Origin: Ichthyophonus hoferi
Lineage: Eukaryota > Opisthokonta > Ichthyosporea > Ichthyophonida > Ichthyophonidae
Assembly: GCA_002751075.1 (NCBI GenBank)
Contig: NAOQ01000335.1
Coordinates: 10,762-35,834 of the forward strand
DNA length: 25,073 nucleotides
Direction of reading: 5' to 3'
The notes below the pieces were generated by a model. That model worked only from the letters and a program-made list of their open reading frames with translations. It was not told the DNA's origin and did no database searches. Each line of letters begins with the position of its first letter. The stretch's first letter is position 1. The position numbers were made by a program, and so were the translations under genes. Shown piece by piece: positions 1-10,740 of this stretch.

Positions 1-112
1 ATAGTAGTATAATAGTATAGTAGTATAATAGTATAGTAGTAAAATAGTGTAATGGTATAATAGTGTAATGGTATAATGGCATAATAGTATAATAGTATAA
101 TAGTGTAATAGT
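1..112. repeat. ATAGT/ATAAT simple repeat
   Basis: Irregular tandem array of TAGTATAA and related 5-10-base units opening the window. It lies in what should be intron 3 (or later) of the minus-strand glycosyltransferase gene, because no exon continuing that gene was found between here and position 500. Confidence 0.85.
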
Positions 113-499
113 AATAGCATGTATACGTATTAGCTGTATCGTAATGTATGCATCCTTTAAAAACTATATATACCCGTATCTGTCCATAATCACAAACATA
201 CTTATATATATATAGACTTAGGTCTGTATCAGTATATAGGTTATATAGGTATGCGCTTATATGTTGCTATATGTGTGTAATTTGGAAAGAATATGAGCGA
301 GACAATGTCCAATGATAATATAGGATTATAATTAATGCAAAGTCGCAATCGTACAACAAGAAAGGTAACTGAGGAAATAATGAGGTAAGTGTTGGGAAAG
401 AAGAGAAGGGGGGAGAGGGAAGGAGAGGGAGAGGGAGGTAGAGAGAGAAATATTACAATAATTAGCACAATAGAGATTAACCATATTAGGAAAACTTAC

Positions 500-1520
500 G
501 TCAGATCGTACTGCTTCTGCAACCCAAGTACAGTCTCCACAATGCCGTCATTTGAGTTGTCATCCACTAAGACCAACTCTGTGGCTATGTTAGATGCTTT
601 GGTAGCTGGAGGAAGCAAGAGTGGGAGGGAAGAGTTAAAATGCAGACAAATCGTGAATATATGGACATATGATTGGATGATATTAAATGTGACCAATGGG
701 TTAGATCAAAGTCGGTTACTGATTGGTCACAAGGTGGAAAACCAATAGCAAATAGGGATATAGAGTACTGGAGATCAGATGGCCTAATGGGAAATAATGA
801 TGTCCTTCATTGGTTATGGCTAAATATACAATTAGATACAGAAGATAATGATTATACATATATATATGTATATATATATATACATTCATCCATCCATCTA
901 TACATACATACATAGATACACACACATACATACATACATGCATACGTAAAAGCATACACTGCATGGGCTGCTATTGTAATACATTTGTAATACTTTCCCC
1001 TATATATATACAGCAATATATCTATATATAGCCATGTACACGTGGGAGGCTCTCTCACCCTCAAAGATCCCTTTAACCAAATTAGGAATATTTTCATTCT
1101 CGTGGTAGGTAGGGATCACGATCGACACCTCCCTGGGTGGTATGACATAATAGGGTTTGGCGGAGGAATGAAGCACTGCTTGGATCCGATGACACAGGAT
1201 AATAACCAATAAGACTACTCCAACCATAGAAACCTATGTATGTGTGTATTAGTATATGTATTGTAGTTATAGTTGTTGTTGAGGTCATGGTTCTCATTAT
1301 TGTTATTATGATTGTCACTATTATTACTAATATTATTACTACTATTACTATTATTATAATTAGTATTATAACAATTATTATTATTATTATTATTATTCCT
1401 ATTATTATTATTACTATTATTATTACTACTATTGCCATTATTACTATTATTAATAATATTATTTGTATTATTATTATTATTGGTATTATTATGAGTATTA
1501 TTATTATTACTACTATTATT

Positions 1521-1557
<37 letters not shown>

Positions 1558-2316
1558 GGACTATTGTTAATACGATTATTATTACTATTATGACTATTAT
1601 GACTATTATTATAATAATTATTTTTACAATTCCAACTATATTATTGATATTATTATTATTATTAAACATGAAATATAAAAATTGTGCGAGAGAGACAGAT
1701 AATATAAATGTGCATACCAGTTTTATTAAAAGCCTGGGGAAGGACTCGGCCTGGACTTTACGATACCATAGCTAGAATAGATAGGAAAAGAGATGGCGAA
1801 GTGAAGAGAGAAGAGAAAGAAAAGAATAAAAGAAAGAAAAAAAAAAAGAAAAGGAGAAATTGAAAGGTGGGAAAGGGGAAGAATAAGAAAAATAAGCAGA
1901 GAAGGGAGAAACACGGTTATGTAAAGAATGAAAGAGGTGATGTGTTAAGACAATGGGAAGAAACATAGGACAGGGACTGTCTGTATACTAATAATTATAT
2001 ATAAAGAATAATTAGAAGAAGAAAAATGCTGGTATTCGAAAGGATATATTCTGATCAGGAGTAAGGACTTGTTAATGCACCACGCCATTCTGCCAACCAC
2101 AATAAAAATGCACTTGTAAATTAAATTGAATGTATGATAGTACGTATGTATGTCGATAGAGTAAACGCCACATGAAATACTTGTAATGGTATTAACTATT
2201 CTCACCTGTGCCCGTTTGCGTGCCCTTCGCCTGAGGCTTTCCATATTAACAGAACCTACTGAGGTCCTTTTTTCCTTATCTGACGGTGCATACTGTATGT
2301 TATCAAACAACTTCAT
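500..2316 (-). CDS. DPM1: Dolichol-phosphate mannose synthase-like GT2 glycosyltransferase, N-terminal part (exons 1-3)
   Basis: Family role: transfers mannose from GDP-mannose to dolichyl phosphate on the cytosolic face of the ER, giving Dol-P-Man for N-glycans, GPI anchors and O-mannosylation. Exons on the minus strand: 2316-2206 (37 codons), 1233-1059 and 605-500. All junctions are GT-AG (donors GTGAGA, GTGAGA, GTAAGT) and the phases 0, 1 and 2 agree, giving about 130 residues. Residues 1-37 are basic (RRRARKR near 29-35). Residues 38-58 form a hydrophobic anchor (VSMVGVVLLVIILC). Then come the GT-A motifs: EVSIVIPTYHENENI, and after the next junction TELVLVDDNSNDG, the DDxS nucleotide-sugar motif. 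TELxxVDDNSxDG and YHExxNI look closer to yeast Dpm1 than to human DPM1. Yeast Dpm1 carries a C-terminal anchor and human DPM1 has none, so the N-terminal anchor is odd. The start has an AG five bases upstream. The remaining catalytic half lies left of the window. Another GT2 such as ALG5, which has an N-terminal anchor, is less likely on motif grounds. Confidence 0.8.
606..1058 (-). other. Intron 2 of the DPM1-like gene
   Basis: 453-base intron with donor GTGAGA and a strongly pyrimidine-rich acceptor (CTTGCTTCCTCCAG). A TTTTAAC upstream of the tract may be the branch site. It contains the CATA/CATC microsatellite. Confidence 0.8.
854..946. repeat. TA, CATC and CATA microsatellite cluster
   Basis: Runs of TA, then CATC, then ATAC and ACAC units inside intron 2 of the DPM1-like gene. 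The open frames read across it on both strands have the low complexity expected of the repeat and are not genes. Confidence 0.85.
1234..2205 (-). other. Intron 1 of the DPM1-like gene
   Basis: 972-base intron with donor GTGAGA. A TACTAAT branch-like heptamer (minus strand, 1254-1248) sits about 15 bases before the acceptor TAG. It holds the large ATT array and, from about 1790 to 1900, a purine-rich tract on the plus strand. Confidence 0.75.
1294..1664. repeat. Long ATT trinucleotide repeat
   Basis: About 370 bases of interrupted ATT/ACT/AGT triplets inside intron 1 of the DPM1-like gene. The long isoleucine-rich frames of 179 residues (plus) and 191 residues (minus) over it are artefacts of the triplet period. 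The minus frame overlaps the true exon 2 but in another phase. Confidence 0.92.
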
Positions 2317-2377
2317 CTTCTCTAAATAATTGTAACCAAGGCTAAAATACCGCCTCCCGGCTAACGTAAACGTGCTA

Positions 2378-2386
2378 CTTTATATG
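2378..2386 (-). promoter_or_regulatory. Possible TATA box of the DPM1-like gene
   Basis: CATATAAAG on the minus strand, 62 bases before the start codon. If real, it would put transcription start near 2350 and leave a very short leader before the AG at 2322-2323. In DNA this rich in A and T such a match can be chance. Confidence 0.3.
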
Positions 2387-3070
2387 AAACCTTTCAATTT
2401 TTATGGCAAAACAGCACTATATGATGTGCACCTGACCGTGTTAAATGAAATATATATAATATACAGATAAATAATAATTAATTAATTAATAAGTTTAGAT
2501 TACTCTTACAAAAATACTCTCTAATTGAGCAAAATAAAAAGCATACATCTAGTAAGATGTATTTTTTTAAGATTATATTATATAATTGGTGTGCTCTAAC
2601 GCGTCTGGCTCAAAATAAATATATTTTTACTTAATCAAAGTAAAATTATTAATGATTCTCTATAGAGTGTACTATATTTTATAGTAGTAATTCATAGATA
2701 TAGTTATAGATGCAATATAAGTCAATATAGGTGTAGTTGTGGTCACAATTATTTGTTGTGATCACTAAAACAAATCTCTCAATCTTAAATACGTGTTAAT
2801 TATAGTGTCTTGTTAAATACTATGAAATGATATTACTGGATCGGTTACTTCATACGTTACGCACGGGAAATGTGTCCAGATTGACCAATGAGAATAACTG
2901 TATTGGCACTTGAGAAGGGCACGATCTAGTAGAAACTCTTGCATCTACAAATACTCAAACACAACCATAGGCTAAAAATACCCTGGACCGCGTCCCGGAA
3001 ACGCCAGTGCGGACACATCGCTGAGCTGATAATCTTTCTTTTTTCTTTGGCTCTCTTTAGCTTCTCAGCC
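2387..3070. other. Intergenic, no gene seen
   Basis: AT-rich, with stops in all frames. It contains a perfect 8-base stem (ATACATCT/AGATGTAT, 2543-2562) and an imperfect 10-base stem (GTGGTCACAA/TTGTGATCAC, 2738-2765). Around 2860-3070 the composition is less AT-rich, but no exon with convincing splice sites could be built. Confidence 0.6.
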
Positions 3071-3079
3071 AGTGGAAGA

Positions 3080-3325
3080 GTGTCAGAACATCCTCAACTG
3101 CGAATGCACACATAGTTTGGCCGAAATCCTATTTGATATGGTAAACTAACTAATTGCCTCATTGATGTAAGTGTTCACATACCGCATACTATCTATTGAC
3201 AAATTGATTTACTTCATAAATGTTTTTTTGATTGACTGATAAAAAACTAATCATTGCATGAATACTTGTTATCAAGATTTTGGCCAAACTATGCATTTAT
3301 TCGCAGTTAACGATCTTGTGATAGA
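3080..3325. repeat. Foldback (MITE-like) element, complete copy
   Basis: The left arm (about 3080-3130) and right arm (about 3273-3325) are inverted copies sharing GGCCAAACTATG and ATTCGCAGTT, separated by about 145 bases. A second, inverted copy of one arm plus the centre lies at 10.6 kb; the 16-mer at 3165-3180 recurs there exactly on the other strand. Read outward, both arms give a similar peptide pattern (DFGQTM..FAV.D), so the arms may derive from coding sequence. Dispersal and long terminal arms suggest a non-autonomous foldback transposon. No target duplication was identified. Confidence 0.6.
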
Positions 3326-3739
3326 GGGTCTAGAGAATGTATCTCATTGGATGACTATCTTACCGAATTTAGCACTGGCGTTCCTTATTTACCGTATACC
3401 AGATTTCCCTCTTATTTTTCTTGTTGGGCAGCCACTGACATAGTATTTTGTTGTGGTAGTGAGTGTAAAACAAATAACCTTGTAACAATATATGTTACTG
3501 GTGTAAATAGATGAGTAGAAAAATGTTGGATTACGGATTACAACAGTTATGTCAACAATTAGAAACAGATGCTACTTGCTTTTATTAAACTGCTAAAAAA
3601 CTATTAAGTGAATATATAGGTAATTGCTACTGTAACTTATGAGTATACAGGTCTCTGTCTGCAACAGAACCTGGATACAGAGCTCGGCCTTAAGAATTAT
3701 TGAAAATAATATATATATATATTTAAATCTGGCTTATCT
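3326..3739. other. Intergenic, no gene seen
   Basis: AT-rich, with a TA run near 3710-3725. An open frame of 61 codons ending at 3443 starts inside the right arm of the foldback element and has no recognisable features. Nothing else could be supported. Confidence 0.5.
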
Positions 3740-3870
3740 GAATAATTATCAATAGGAAAAGGAAAAGGATAAGTTAAAGGTTTAGCATGTTCTGCTTGCA
3801 ACTCATCTAATTGTTCTAGATTAAGAAATGGTTTTAAATTATTTCCCTATAACTTACACTGTGAAAAAAA
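3725..3870 (-). pseudogene. Fossil coding fragment of an unidentified repeated element (copy 1)
   Basis: Read on the minus strand this stretch gives a decayed peptide related to one encoded at 18.7-18.85 kb: both have a CKL..., L.LN..Q...LQAE pattern followed by P and DNY. Conservation at protein level but not base for base implies an old dispersed coding sequence, perhaps part of a mobile element. I do not recognise the family. It is broken, with at least one break in this short stretch. Confidence 0.5.
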
Positions 3871-6800
3871 TCTAAGATACATGGAAGGTAAGACTTCTAA
3901 TCTCCTATAACTGCAATAACCATAGATGAGACAGAAGCCCCACTGCTTTATTAAATGCTCGCCTACACTATAACTACGAAATAAATTCAGCCAAAACTCC
4001 AGCCTCAGAACCCATCTGAGACCTGTTTGTATACTTTACTTAAGGTCAAGTTAACATAAGATAATATTATGCTAATGATTTAACTTCCTGTTATCAACCT
4101 ATTGGCGATAACTGAATGTCAAATCTTGATCTAATGTTTAAACCTCTCCTATCTCTGGATCAGTTATTGTAGCTTTATAGTTGATGATTTTATTTTTGTT
4201 AGGAGTCAGCTATGTGCACATTCTCCTAGTTTCAGAAAAATGTATGAAAAAGAGGCTTTGTTTAAAGTGGCAAATTCAGTTTGCTCTAAAATGAAGACTT
4301 ACTTTGGGACCAAGGTTTGCTCCAAATGAAAATATCCAAGTAGGGTACTTTGTTCTTCTTAAGATTCTTGGGAGAAAATCAATTAGCTTATGATGCTGAA
4401 TATTAAACTAGTAATTGTTTAATCTTTTTGATCAAGTGTGAACTGATTGTTTTGTTTATTTAGATATTTCCTGGTTTCTATTTGTGCAAGTGTTTAGAAG
4501 CATATAGAACGCCAACCCAACTAGCTTTCTTTTATATTTGTTATAATTGAGAGGCCAAGTGTTTAAATTTTGTATGGCATAGCTTTCTATGCACTATATG
4601 TGATGTTGTGTTTCTCATTGATTCAAGTCTATGTTCATCAATTACATAATGATGTACTGGCTCTATCTTATTTCTACTGACAACAATATTTCTAATAAAG
4701 TTATTAAAGTAACATACTTACTGGTTAACTTGACTAGATGTAGAAAGATGTATTCTATAATAAAAATAATAATATACAAATATGGCAGCTATAATGGATA
4801 TTAGGCTAGGATACTGAGTACATAGTTATTTTAGTAGTTCTTGGTGCTCTGGAAATGTAGAAATCATGGTAATTATAGGATCACATGATGTAATTGAAAA
4901 TGGTAATGAATAACATAATTGTTTGTAGTTATAATTTCTAATCGGAAATAACAATTTTAACAGATAAAGATGGAGTTTACCACAAATACAGATTACAGTT
5001 ACCATAAATAGATCCTATCACATATAATCACAAACTACATATGTGAAATACAAATAGCTCACTAAGGTGATGTCATCAATTCATAATGATATTCCTATTA
5101 GGAACTTACTACTTATAAAGCATTCATCTAAACCTAGCTCTATCTTCGGATTGTGGTTTATTCACAGATAGTAATAATAATTACCGTCTTCTTTAGGGTA
5201 ACTTATTGTCCTAAACATCATTCTTGTTTATGCAACATAATTCCATACTTGCCCCATCAATGAACTTGACTTGTGCTGTTCTTGCTGATTTAGTGCAACG
5301 TATTGCGTGGGGAAATCGACATGTTAAAAAGACAGTGCACATCATAAAACCTACCTGATTGGTATCACTCGGTGCGTATCAGGTACTGTGACCTAGTTGA
5401 TTCTTATAGCTGCTTAGTCTTTTCCCTAACTGGGTGCTTAGTCAATAAGGTTGTTGTATAATTTTAATGGTCTAGGTTATCAAGAGTTTGCGTTTCTAAA
5501 TTTTCTCATTTAGTTGAACTTAAAGTTGTGCTACTTGCATATTTGGTGACTCTGAAAGTGTGGTTTCCTATGGTAGGAATTGAGGTGCATACATCTGTTG
5601 TTCTGTAGTGATGTCCATCCTTTGGGTTCCAGACATATCTGTTTATGGTTGCACTGAGTAGTCAATGGAGGATTGCACGTCCATGACGGCTGCAGGTTCT
5701 TCTATACAGCAATCCTAGAAAGCTTGTTTGTTTAATAATCATTTTATGTAACATATTATGCTATTGGCTAATATAAATTTGTTTATTCGTGTGTGGCTTT
5801 TAGCAAGCTAACCAAAATAATATTTATTAGTGTGGTCTTGCAGTTACTACTGAGTCATCTGTTGTTAAGTTAACTGTATTCTCTTGTGTGTCTGCAATTA
5901 ATACTATTACAGCTGGCATGCTTATATATTCATCATAGTATACTAGTTAATTATTGTATTGTTTTTAGCTAACAGGTGTGTATTAACTATTGCTAGTATT
6001 CAAATTCTAGTTGAGTACGCTGGAAACCTTTAGTATAGTGAATCGGGTGTTAAGTGAAACACATTCAATAGTGTTAACTAATCTCACTAAGTATGCATTA
6101 ATGCAATAATGTAGTAGCCTAAATCTACCTTAATTTAGATTATATGTATATAGATATATAACCTAATAATATAAAATATAATGTTATTTACCCTGCTAAA
6201 TAAAATGTATAACAAAGTCTTAAGGGCTTTCCTAAGCAATGCTTCACATATTGACTGATTGACACACTACCTATTTTATAATACTATCTGATGGACCCTG
6301 AGAATCCTGTAATCAGAGTGTATTAGTAATCATAAGCACAATTATAATATTTTATGATAATAACACAGTCTCAATATATATGCACAATATTTAGTTGGCT
6401 CCATGGAGGTGTTGATAAACTCTACTGATCTACAGTCATTAAGGATTTTATGTAAACTGGACAAATATTTAACTTTATCTATTCAAGATAGACATGGGGA
6501 ATTTTTTTTATTATACATGTTAACATCGGCATATTTTTTATGCTTTATACAAGTATTATGTATGTGTACAGAGCATGAGTAGGTTATAAATACTGCACTA
6601 CTTAGAGCACGAGTCTAGGTAATTAGCAGTAATGGTTTTTATGTAAAGTTTACTACTTTAACAGTGCAACACTTAATAATGGATATTCTTATCACAGTTA
6701 AAACATTATTACTTTTATAGACATTTATAGAGATTTGCCCAAAGTTTATCTTAAGTATTGTATTTTAATACATGTTAAACAATAACAGATAAGAGAAAAT

Positions 6801-7074
6801 CTATCTAGTTTCCTATCTAGCTCCAAGGAAAGTGTTATAACTGGTACTCCATATGCATCAATTAAACCCCGTTCTGGCACATAGGTCAAACCCAAGTGAC
6901 GTCATATAGTTAGAGGTGATAATATTATATAGTGCCCGAAATATGTTATGTCTATCCTGGTTAACGCATCTCACAATGTGGGCCGTATGAACTTGACTAT
7001 ATCATTCCGTACATAGATTAACCAAAATTCTAATAACAAGCGCATCAAGGCAGCTATTGGTTATTCACAGACCA
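3871..7074. other. Gene-poor AT-rich intergenic stretch
   Basis: About 3.2 kb with no reading frame of useful length on either strand and no convincing exon. A CRE-like octamer TGACGTCA lies at about 6898. No tRNA-like promoter boxes or long repeats were recognised by eye. Confidence 0.6.
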
Positions 7075-7142
7075 CTAAATACAGTAGATTCGATTGAAGC
7101 CAAGATAATAAGTATTGAATTTAGCAACATTGCTGTAAACTC

Positions 7143-7260
7143 GAAAGATCAGCGCTGGCGGTAAAGCAAAATACAAAAGCAAAACAAAAAGGATAATAAA
7201 GGGGGGAACTTCATACCATATCATAATACGACCTTGATATATATTATTTCTAGGAAACAG
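7143..7260. repeat. 118-bp direct repeat, copy 1
   Basis: Matches 8097-8214 over 118 bases without gaps at about 93% identity (eight differences by eye). It ends with the shared CTAGGAAACAG and sits at the outer edge of the minus-strand copia piece. It may be part of the element or an independent repeat at its junctions. Confidence 0.9.
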
Positions 7261-7947
7261 ATCCTGACCTGAATGCATAAATCGATTGTGCCACACAATA
7301 TGACGGCCGTGAGCAATATTTGGTGTCTTAGATTGATTTTCGCTGCTGAGCCACGTTGCAAGGCAGGTGGCTCCAGTGACGTCACAATGGAATGAGCCAT
7401 AAATCGTTGATTCAGGAGGTGCGTTGAGTAGATCGGCCTGTAGAACAAAGAGCTTGTGACCAATATTCGTAGCCGTTAAAATTTTCTGATTATTCTTCCA
7501 TAGTACTGCATGTTTGTTGCCGTACATCTTATGAAGACCAAATCAGAGGTACTGCGATGCTTCAAAACTTACAAGTCAACTTTTGAAGCAATGTACTCTT
7601 CTTTAAAAATAGCAACTCTGTTTACCGATCAAGGTAGAGAGTATCTTTCAAATCAATTCCAACAATATCTGCGGCATGAAGGAATTATTCACATGATTAC
7701 TCTCCTTTATGCCGCCCAAAGCAATGGTCTCAACAAAAAGATGGGTCTCCAACTCATTGGGATGGCCAGTACAGCACTCCTCTAAGTCAACATTCCCCTA
7801 GAATTCTGGGGATTTGCATTGCGGACGGCAGCTTTCACTTACAACTTAACTCCAACGAACGCAGTTTCTGGAAATATTCCTCCACCACATCAAACGTGGA
7901 CCAATCAACGAGCTCCCGTCAAATGGTTCAGCTCAGGACACTTGGGT

Positions 7948-7991
7948 AGAAATAATATATATCAAGGGCGTATTATTATATGGTATGAAGT
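7948..7991. repeat. Inverted short copy of the 118-bp repeat
   Basis: AGAAATAATATATATCAAGG and the following 24 bases match, on the opposite strand, the inner end of both 118-bp copies. It marks exactly where the plus-strand integrase piece stops, so the same sequence abuts both copia pieces at their ends. Confidence 0.8.
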
Positions 7992-8096
7992 ATTTTGATA
8001 AGATCATATAATTCTAGTGGATCCTTTTAACCCATCGTGAGTTGGATTAGTTAATACAAATATTTATGATTGGCTCCATTAAAATTATTAATTTAA

Positions 8097-8214
8097 GAAA
8101 GATCAGCGCTGGCAGTAAAGCAAAGTACAAAAGCAAAACAAAACGGATAATAAAGGGGGGCACTTTATGCCATATCATAGTACGATCTTGATATATATTA
8201 TTTCTAGGAAACAG
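8097..8214. repeat. 118-bp direct repeat, copy 2
   Basis: Second copy of 7143-7260, same orientation. No copia coding sequence follows it directly, showing that this unit occurs apart from the pol pieces. Confidence 0.9.
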
Positions 8215-8499
8215 CATACTTTTCTGTTTCCTTTTTGCCTTTTATTTCACTCAAATTTTCTACAAAGATATAGCAACTTTGAGTAGATAGGAACATCCCC
8301 TTACACATAAAGATAAGCTTAAATTTCAATACTTAGCTTAGTTGTTAGGAAATATTAAGTAACTGCCAGCTAGTCACTTTTGCTGCCATTATACAACCAA
8401 ATCTATAGTTTGCATCAAAGACTGAAAACTATAAATACAAATAAATACTGCTTAGACTTATAGTTAAAAACATTCACCTTTCATTGCAAGATATGACTA

Positions 8500-8710
8500 G
8501 AACCTGACTGTCAAGTTCTTTCAAAGACAGCATTTTACCAAAGCGCAAATTATTATTTACTCTATCACCCATGCCCAGTCTGAAAGAATCAACAAGAAAG
8601 CAAAAGTTGCACTTCCTTACGACTTCAAAGAATCAATCATTTCAGACACCCTTCTACTTGATAAGACTATCTCCATCAGATTTCAATCTCGACTTGACCT
8701 CAACTGATAC
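8500..8710 (+). pseudogene. Possible further copia integrase scrap
   Basis: One frame reads HAQSERINKKAK, resembling AAQSNGLNKK of the integrase piece at 7.7 kb and the family pattern in which a Q..NG..ER.N motif precedes the catalytic Glu. The stretch is slightly less AT-rich than its surroundings. It is short and broken, so the assignment is weak; chance similarity is possible. Confidence 0.3.
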
Positions 8711-10520
8711 ATTTTGATTGGCAATCTTAGAGAATTTACCCTCTTTTGATCTAGTGTATGACAGAAATAATAAATATTAAACATATGAATTTCGAATCAC
8801 AATATTTAACAATAATCATTCTTGATATGTAATTTTGTATGTGATGCTTATCCTGAACTTTCCTAGTTTTATCAACTTTATGGACCAAGTCCTCAACTTC
8901 CTCTGAATTGGTTAATCATAAATAAAGAGATTATGGGAATCAAATCTGTCTTTACTTATTTTCAATGAGCTTCCATGAAGCTGATAGGAAGCAAGATCAT
9001 ATCATTTTTGATGTCCAGTATAATGGCAATTTTTTCCTTCACTCTGCAGCAATGAGTGGTGCCATTGCAATAAAAACCTCTTTAGTTGATATTAAATGTA
9101 TGCACGTTATTTTTAAAAAGATATTACATGATGTGGAATGAAGCTTTAGACCCTTTAAATTTATAGTAAAATGCTCCTGTTAGTTGGAGTTAATTGAAAA
9201 CTGCCACATTTTGGTGAGCCAGATCTAAAATCCCAATTTGCAATAAAAATGTCATTAAAACATTTATGGTGTTTTGTTCAGATCTTAATTGGGCATTTTG
9301 ATTACAGAAAAGACAGTTCATTTGTCAGTGCATTATTCCTTAAGATGCCAATGGCCACATGTTTAATTTTTATTCTTTCTTTATTACACAAATAATGCTG
9401 ATGCGTATGATGCATATTTAGTCTGAGCCCAAACTGGAAAAACCCTGCTTGTTCTATAAGCTTTATACTTATTTTCTTTATAAAGCTTTTTGTGGTAAAA
9501 TGGACACTCAGCATTCGCACATCACATTATATCTAGGCTTTCCCTGCTTCTACTGCCTAATTGAAATAATGATTTTGATTATAGACTAAATATATATACA
9601 AGTATTATTAATTGAAAATAATGCATATATTGCCTCGTGTATTATACAGCATACAGACATGATAATAAGGTACCCCTGGATTGTTTTGTTGATTTTTATC
9701 TAGCCTACTGGTAATCAGCATATAATAACCATTAGTGACACATAAATGACTCAGTAGGCATAATACATAAGCTGGGACTGTAGAATTGGGAGATTATAAA
9801 AATAGAAAACAAAAGCTTTAAGCTATTTATACATATACCAGTAGAGATACTCGTATTATGATATAATAACCGATTTGGAGCATCTAGAATCAATAACTCT
9901 GGGTTCCCAGACTAAGTAATTTATGCCAATGTGCATATTTCAAAATACATACATTTTTCATTTTTTAAAAAATAATCAACTGTACTGAATAGAAGTGTTA
10001 GATTTTATTTTATCTTAGATAAAATTTGTTGCTCTATTGAGATGTCATTGCTAGAGCGTGTAGAAAGAAAGGCCATATTGTGTTTTACATTCAGTGCAGT
10101 TAGGTTCTATATTAATTAGAACTATGATATGGAATGATTCATAGATGTAGGGCTAGCCACTCTATTCAAAAGGCTAGAAGGACAGATTGCTGCCATATAA
10201 TATGAACTCCCTTAAAGGTAGATAAAAATGTAGCGACCTTGATATTGGGTTGTATGGCTATTTATATACCTACTTGGCAGCCAGTTCTAGGATCTAATAT
10301 CAAGTGCTACAATGGAATAATTGGGAGCATTTAAATCGTGCTACAACTGCCAACAAAAACGATACATTGCTAAAACAAGATGGCCATTATGATTAGTTCT
10401 AATATCTCGTGTGAATTTCTGTCATTTTCGGCCAATCGAGAGCTGCTTATTGGAGTTATTTTCGATGGCCGTCGATTGTAACAGATACTACATTTAAGTT
10501 GCAACGGGTTCGAGCTCATA
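8711..10520. other. Gene-poor intergenic stretch
   Basis: Only short frames are present (72 codons on minus at 9302-9520; 70 codons on minus ending at 10370). Neither has a recognisable domain, splice context or compositional bias. The second overlaps the start of the partial foldback repeat. No supported gene. Confidence 0.5.
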
Positions 10521-10529
10521 TTAATCTCC

Positions 10530-10550
10530 GTTGGAACCAAAGCGTTCAAT
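10530..10550. repeat. 21-bp segment shared with 21051-21071
   Basis: GTTGGAACCAAAGCGTTCAA and the next base match the reverse complement of 21051-21071 with one mismatch, better than expected by chance in 25 kb. It directly precedes the partial foldback copy and may be part of a longer element. Confidence 0.5.
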
Positions 10551-10564
10551 AAACCTTTACAGCT

Positions 10565-10740
10565 TATTCCTTTATGTTGCAAGATTGTTAACTCTAAATG
10601 AGCACGTAGTTCGGCCCAAGTCCTGGTAACAAGCGGATATGAAATGATTGGTCTAATATGAGTTGATTGAATAACGTTCTCAACCAGGTGAATTGATTTA
10701 TCAATACATAGAATGTGAACACTTACATAATGAGATAATT
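10565..10740. repeat. Foldback (MITE-like) element, partial copy
   Basis: Collinear with the reverse complement of about 3330-3150. Shared blocks include CAAGATTGTTAAC (CAAGATCGTTAAC there), GGCC near 10616, GGTAACAAG, ATTGATTTATCAAT and the exact 16-mer at 10713-10728. The second arm is absent or too decayed to see. Similarity to the 3.2 kb copy is moderate, so the family is old. Confidence 0.6.

Larger units (their letters stand above)
7075..8000. mobile_element. Rearranged Ty1/copia-type LTR retrotransposon fossil
   Basis: Two pieces of a Ty1/copia pol gene lie head to head. The minus-strand piece, about 7260-7527, has the gag-pre-integrase look (IVWHNRFMH, compare the family WHxRFGH). 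The plus-strand piece, about 7510-7947, is integrase core (LFTDQGREYLSNQF, compare TDNGGEF, then AAQSNGLNKK and FWGFALRTAAF). Reverse transcriptase, RNase H and gag were not found, and no LTR pair was recognised. It is a broken, inverted and truncated relic with several breaks. The divergence of the flanking repeat copies suggests an old insertion. Confidence 0.8.

Noticed and set aside
290-375. Candidate fourth exon of the DPM1-like gene on the minus strand (acceptor TTTCCTCAG)
   Set aside because: The phase required by exon 3 meets a stop after a dozen codons, and the expected arginine/glycine-containing motif after the DDNS region is absent; the next exon is more likely off the left edge.
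1094-1775. Isoleucine-rich open frames of 191 (minus) and 179 (plus) residues
   Set aside because: They are produced by the ATT triplet array, which lacks stops on either strand; the true exon 2 uses another phase.
7376-7384. CRE octamer TGACGTCA
   Set aside because: It lies inside the copia fossil; a second one near 6898 is isolated, so neither supports a promoter.
9302-9520. 72-codon minus-strand frame
   Set aside because: No recognisable domain, no homologous copy in the window, and no compositional difference from its surroundings.
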